Positions 31,764 through 34,183 of a stretch of DNA of 34,183 nucleotides are shown one piece after another. Source of the stretch: RUG14300 sp964391805 (lineage in GTDB: Bacteria > Bacillota > Clostridia > Christensenellales > CAG-1252); contig CAYMNK010000017.1 in NCBI GenBank assembly GCA_964391805.1, positions 1 to 34,183 of the forward strand, read 5' to 3'. The position numbers and the translations under genes are program-made. The notes beneath the pieces are model-generated. The model searched no databases, was not told the DNA's origin, and saw nothing but the letters and a program-made list of their open reading frames with translations. Position 1 is the first letter of the stretch, and every line of letters starts with the position of its first letter.

Positions 31764-31832
31764 CAGCGAAAGGGCACCGCCCTGAAGTCGAACTGCGTAG
31801 CAGTGCAAGGTTCACCTTGCAGTATCTTAATC
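31764..31832 (+). repeat. Interspersed structured repeat, type A, copy 14
   Basis: ACAGCGAA replaces the usual start. Stem-loop 1 AGGGC-ACC-GCCCT, GAAGTCGAA, stem-loop 2 CTGC-GTA-GCAG, stem-loop 3 GCAAGGT-TC-ACCTTGC, AGTATCTTAATCC. The 929-bp gap 31225-32153 has no gene. Confidence 0.82.
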
Positions 31833-31874
31833 CAAATTAAAAAACGGACACCATAACAATAACTTATTATTTTT

Positions 31875-31933
31875 GTTCGCAAGATACCAAACACTTGCGA
31901 TGTTTGATCCTCGTTACTCTTGGGTTTTGACTA
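31875..31933 (-). repeat. Degenerate type B repeat (inverted)
   Basis: On the minus strand it keeps GTAGTC, GGATC, a third version of the last stem-loop (AAACATC-GCA-AGTGTTT, imperfect) and GGTATCTTGCGAAC. It runs into a type C-like piece at 31934-31960. Confidence 0.55.
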
Positions 31934-32010
31934 CGTCGGGGCGATTAATGTTCGTCCGCCAAAAAACTGATAAGAAACTTGTTATTATCGTTCGCATTGT
32001 AATCATTTAC

Positions 32011-32104
32011 ACCCGAAAGGGTATAAATGCACTAAATTATGCCAATTTTGCACCCGAAAGGGTGTATTTTTATTATTTCCTATTGACATCATACCCGAAA
32101 GGGT
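32011..32104 (+). promoter_or_regulatory. Three hip operators, exact 41-bp period
   Basis: ACCC-GAAA-GGGT occurs at 32011-32022, 32052-32063 and 32093-32104, each start 41 bp from the next, close to four helical turns. Flanks partly extend the palindrome toward TACACCC...GGGTGTA. The third copy sits in the promoter spacer. Presumably bound by the Xre-type HipB encoded downstream. Confidence 0.85.
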
Positions 32105-32111
32105 GTAAAAT
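32083..32111 (+). promoter_or_regulatory. hipBST promoter
   Basis: TTGACA (32083-32088), 17-bp spacer filled by operator 3, TAAAAT (32106-32111). Repressor binding would directly exclude RNA polymerase. Confidence 0.8.
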
Positions 32112-32153
32112 AATTATAATCATTTACTGCGATAAAGAAAAGGAGCATAATTA

Positions 32154-32357
32154 ATGAATCCGATTGCTGAATTTGTAAAAGAAAATAGAAAAGCGGCTGG
32201 CTTGACACAAGAACAATTTGCTTTGCGTTCCGGACTTGGTCTTCGTTTTGTTCGTGAACTTGAGCAAGGTAAAGAGACCGTTCGAATGGATAAGGTCAAT
32301 ATCGCTCTTGGCATGTTCAACGCTCAAGCCGTCGCCGGAAGGAAGGATAATAAATGA
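32154..32357 (+). CDS. hipB: HipB-like antitoxin, Xre-type DNA-binding protein
   Basis: A 67-aa single-domain HTH protein (residues about 5-60): IAEFVKENRKAAGLTQEQFA, LRSGLGLRFVRELEQGKETV, and a closing helix VNIALGMF. It matches HipB-type Xre proteins that repress their own operon. AAAGGAG lies about 10 nt before the ATG. Its stop overlaps the next start (ATGA). Three identical palindromes upstream are its likely operators. Confidence 0.93.
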   Translation: MNPIAEFVKENRKAAGLTQEQFALRSGLGLRFVRELEQGKETVRMDKVNIALGMFNAQAVAGRKDNK

Positions 32358-32683
32358 GCCCGCTTAGATTTGCGTATGTTTATGTAAGGAATGTTTTTGC
32401 AGGTGTTCTTAACGAGACGGATGACGGCTATTCATTTAAATATGATGCGGATTATCTCAAATATGAAAATGCATCTGCCGTCTCTCTTACTTTACCTTTG
32501 CAGTCAGAAGAATATACCTCTAAAACGCTATTTCCTTTTTTCGATGGTCTCATTCCCGAAGGATGGCTTTTAAAAATTGTAACCGATAACTGGAAAATCG
32601 ATAGTCGTGATCGCTTTGGTATTCTTCTCGTTGCCTGTAAAGACGGAATCGGGAATGTTTCGATTAGTGAGGTGAAAGTATGA
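32354..32683 (+). CDS. hipS: HipS-like protein (separate HipA N-terminal subdomain)
   Basis: A 109-aa protein equal to the N-terminal subdomain 1 of HipA (Couple_hipA type): VYVRNVFAGVLNETDDGYSF, ASAVSLTLPLQSEEYTSKTL, FPFFDGLIPEGWLL. It stops where canonical HipA would continue into the kinase. In E. coli O127 HipBST, the corresponding HipS is the antitoxin that inhibits HipT. It overlaps both neighbours by 4 nt (ATGA), so the three proteins are made from coupled cistrons. Confidence 0.92.
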   Translation: MSPLRFAYVYVRNVFAGVLNETDDGYSFKYDADYLKYENASAVSLTLPLQSEEYTSKTLFPFFDGLIPEGWLLKIVTDNWKIDSRDRFGILLVACKDGIGNVSISEVKV

Positions 32684-33627
32684 ACTGTTTATTTTGCGGA
32701 AAAAATTTAGGCGCATTAGATGAAAACGGATGGCATAAACATTGTATTAAAAAGTTTTTTGGCACGTCAAAACTACCGGATATCGAAATCGACGAGAAAG
32801 CATTGCTTATGTTGGCGACGGAAGCCACTAATAATGGATTTACCGTTCCCGGCGTTCAGAAAAAATTATCATTACACCTTGTAAGTGATAGCAAAAAGCC
32901 GAGATTAACGCTCGTAAATTATCCGACCGGATATATTCTTAAACCTCAACTGACGGAATTTGAGGCGCTTCCGGAATCCGAGCATCTGATAATGGCTATG
33001 GCGGATACTGCAGGAATATCAACAGTTCCTCATGCACTGATTTCGGGCAAAAATGGACTTGCTTACATCACAAAACGGGTTGATCGAATCATTACAGATG
33101 AAAAAATCAAAATGCTTGCAATGGAAGATTTTTGTCAACTCGATTTAAGGTTGACCGAAGATAAATATCGTGGCTCATACGAACGATGCGCAAAACTGAT
33201 TAAACAATATTCATCACGAGTCGGTGTCGATATTGCCGAATTTTATATAAGGATTGTTTTTTGCTTTATTGTCGGCAATTCCGACATGCATTTAAAGAAC
33301 TTCTCGTTGATAGAAACAACAGAGGGCTCAGGTGAATATATACTTTCGCCCGCATATGATTTGTTGCCTGTAAATGCAAATATGCCTGCCGACAAAGAAG
33401 AGTTAGCACTTACTATGAACGGAAAGAAAATGAGTATTCGTAAAGGTGACTTTTTGAAATTTGCCGATAGTTGCTTTATATCGCGCTCAACTGCGGAAAA
33501 AATAATAAAAAGTCTTGTCAAACTCACTCCGAAGTGGCTTACAATGTGCGAGGAGTCTTCACTTTCCGACGAATTGAAAGACAAAATAAAACAAATAATC
33601 ATAGAACGCACAAGGGTATTGGAATAA
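32680..33627 (+). CDS. hipT: HipT-like serine/threonine kinase toxin
   Basis: A 315-aa kinase corresponding to HipA without its first subdomain. The N-terminus has a Cys/His knuckle (CLFCGK...HKHCIKKFFG, residues 3-28) seen in split HipA families. Gly-rich loop T55-VPGVQKKLS, ATP lysine K88 (YILKPQ), catalytic D202 in GNSDMHLKNFSL, metal D227 in SPAYDLLP. The loop has T-V-P where E. coli O127 HipT has its S-x-S autophosphorylation motif, with S64 further on. HipT there phosphorylates tryptophanyl-tRNA synthetase; the target here is unknown. The start overlaps hipS by 4 nt. Confidence 0.93.
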   Translation: MNCLFCGKNLGALDENGWHKHCIKKFFGTSKLPDIEIDEKALLMLATEATNNGFTVPGVQKKLSLHLVSDSKKPRLTLVNYPTGYILKPQLTEFEALPESEHLIMAMADTAGISTVPHALISGKNGLAYITKRVDRIITDEKIKMLAMEDFCQLDLRLTEDKYRGSYERCAKLIKQYSSRVGVDIAEFYIRIVFCFIVGNSDMHLKNFSLIETTEGSGEYILSPAYDLLPVNANMPADKEELALTMNGKKMSIRKGDFLKFADSCFISRSTAEKIIKSLVKLTPKWLTMCEESSLSDELKDKIKQIIIERTRVLE

Positions 33628-33637
33628 TACACGATAC

Positions 33638-33760
33638 TTTTCTCTACTGAACAATTTTACCAAAAGTCGTAAAAGTTTTCACTATACTGAACATTTTTAC
33701 TAAAATCGGTAAAAGTTTTCACTATACTGAACAATTTTATTAAAACTAATGACACTTTTC
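33638..33760 (+). repeat. 40-bp tandem repeats after hipT
   Basis: TACTGAACA recurs at 33645, 33685 and 33725. Each unit holds TTTTCACTATACTGAACA and TTTTACNAAAA...GTAAAAG; a partial fourth unit ends near 33760. The first unit lacks two bases and the third drifts. The inner TTTTAC/GTAAAA arms can form a hairpin per unit. No gene in 33628-34183. Confidence 0.8.
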
Positions 33761-33848
33761 ATTAATTCGAACGGCGAAGTATTGATCCAACGCGGTAGCT
33801 GATTCCATATCAAGGTAAGCGCCAGCGTCAAATCATGTCATTTTGAGA

Positions 33849-33927
33849 GTCCGCTGTCATACTGAGCGTAGTCGAAATTCGCATATAGTGCGAATCAAAC
33901 GGCAATGCCGTTTGGTATTTTGCGGAC
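33849..33927 (+). repeat. Interspersed structured repeat, type B, copy 17
   Basis: Clamp GTCCGC/GCGGAC, GTCATACTGAGCG, TAGTCGAA, first stem ATTCGCA-TATAG-TGCGAAT, second stem AAACGGC-AAT-GCCGTTT, GGTATTTT. Both stems differ from copies 3 and 12 yet remain perfectly paired. Confidence 0.9.
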
Positions 33928-33950
33928 GATAACGCACGACACCATCAAAT

Positions 33951-34026
33951 GTCAAACCCAAGCGTTGGTCAATAGATCGAAGTCGAACCCGCAAGGGCGA
34001 CGCACAGCGTCGGTATCTAAAAATCC
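33951..34026 (+). repeat. Interspersed structured repeat, type A, copy 18
   Basis: GTCAAACCCAAGCG, stem-loop 1 GGTC-AATA-GATC, AAGTCGAA, stem-loop 2 CCC-GCAA-GGG, stem-loop 3 CGACGC-ACA-GCGTCG, GGTATCTAAAAATCC. A degenerate fragment precedes at 33768-33808. Confidence 0.88.
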
Positions 34027-34084
34027 TATAAAAAAATCTTTTTTAAAAAAAGATAAAAATTCTCAAAAAATACCTAAAAATTTG

Positions 34085-34113
34085 TTGACAATAAAAAAAC
34101 AATATGGTATTAT
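34085..34113 (+). promoter_or_regulatory. Probable rRNA operon promoter
   Basis: TTGACA (34085-34090), 17 bp, TATTAT (34108-34113). It is followed by a short hairpin around the start site (CTGTTCC-AAAA-GGACAG, one bulge). Confidence 0.7.
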
Positions 34114-34183
34114 GATTAGGCTGTTCCAAAAGGACAGTGAATTGCAACTTGAAAATTGAACAGAAAGGTAAAAGCGAGTGTGT
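34114..34183 (+). other. Leader resembling the region upstream of 16S rRNA
   Basis: CTTGAAAATTGAACAGAAAG followed by GTAAAAGCGAGTGTG resembles the conserved TTTGAAAACTGAACA-type stretch found ahead of 16S or between rRNA genes in Firmicutes. The 16S gene itself would lie beyond the window edge. Assigned by resemblance only. Confidence 0.55.

Noticed and set aside
31607..32154. Open frames of about 95 codons on both strands
   Set aside because: They are built from repeat copies and the hip operator region, lack ribosome binding sites, and do not look like proteins.
306..34026. CRISPR array
   Set aside because: The repeats are scattered over the window, occur in both orientations, are internally structured with variable stems, and have no uniform spacers or cas genes.

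Overview
The window looks like a low-GC, Gram-positive-type (Clostridia-like) chromosome segment lying between two rRNA operons. It opens inside the 3' end of a 5S rRNA followed by tRNA-Asn, and it closes on a strong promoter and a leader resembling the one upstream of 16S rRNA. Firmicute traits include AGGAGG-type ribosome binding sites, TTGACA/TATAAT promoters, many surface lipoproteins, a MsmX-type ATPase, and a FeoA-FeoA-FeoB plus Cys-rich FeoB-associated peptide operon. The lipoprotein and polysaccharide gene content suggests an anaerobic gut or rumen Clostridia member. A finer placement, such as Christensenellales, is only a guess.

Layout. 1-2200: rRNA/tRNA end, an isochorismatase-fold hydrolase, a small unknown protein next to a possible gene remnant, and a TetR regulator on the minus strand. 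2300-5420: iron(II) uptake operon (feoA, feoA, feoB, Cys-rich membrane peptide) whose promoter is bracketed by two identical 8-6-8 palindromes. 5763-8546: lipoprotein type I pullulanase. 8863-14706: an operon-like run of an unknown 602-aa barrel-like protein, a small zinc-ribbon protein, a cytoplasmic GH53 galactanase, and an 819-aa helical-repeat/TIR/PP2C fusion. 15024-16253: an AAA ATPase (DUF4143 type). 16813-20570 (minus): lipoproteins GH53 galactanase and GH13 amylase, overlapping by 1 nt. 21151-27046: a carbohydrate ABC importer (binding lipoprotein with an extra C-terminal domain, two permeases, MsmX-like ATPase) behind a roughly 330-nt structured leader. 27441-28799: a second AAA ATPase. 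29256-31224: cysK-like and mnmA. 32011-33627: a three-gene HipBST-type toxin-antitoxin operon with three evenly spaced operators. 34085-34183: rRNA promoter and leader.

How it works together: extracellular lipoproteins (pullulanase, amylase, galactanase) would trim alpha-glucan and beta-1,4-galactan at the cell surface. The ABC importer takes up oligosaccharides, and a cytoplasmic GH53 with its unknown partner finishes galactan oligomers. The cysteine synthase and MnmA pair links sulfur supply to tRNA thiolation.

The most striking feature is not a gene. Nearly every intergenic gap carries copies of one interspersed element of about 70-90 bp. Its linear framework is constant (GTCATWCTGAGCG, GTAGTCGAA, GGWATCT), but its three internal stem-loops and its closing stem change sequence between copies while staying self-complementary. 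This is extensive covariation visible inside a single window. A second hairpin family (GGGCGNTTA-G-TAANCGCCC) behaves the same way. Two AAA ATPase genes and the hip operon are each preceded by exactly three evenly spaced direct repeats, the last overlapping the promoter.
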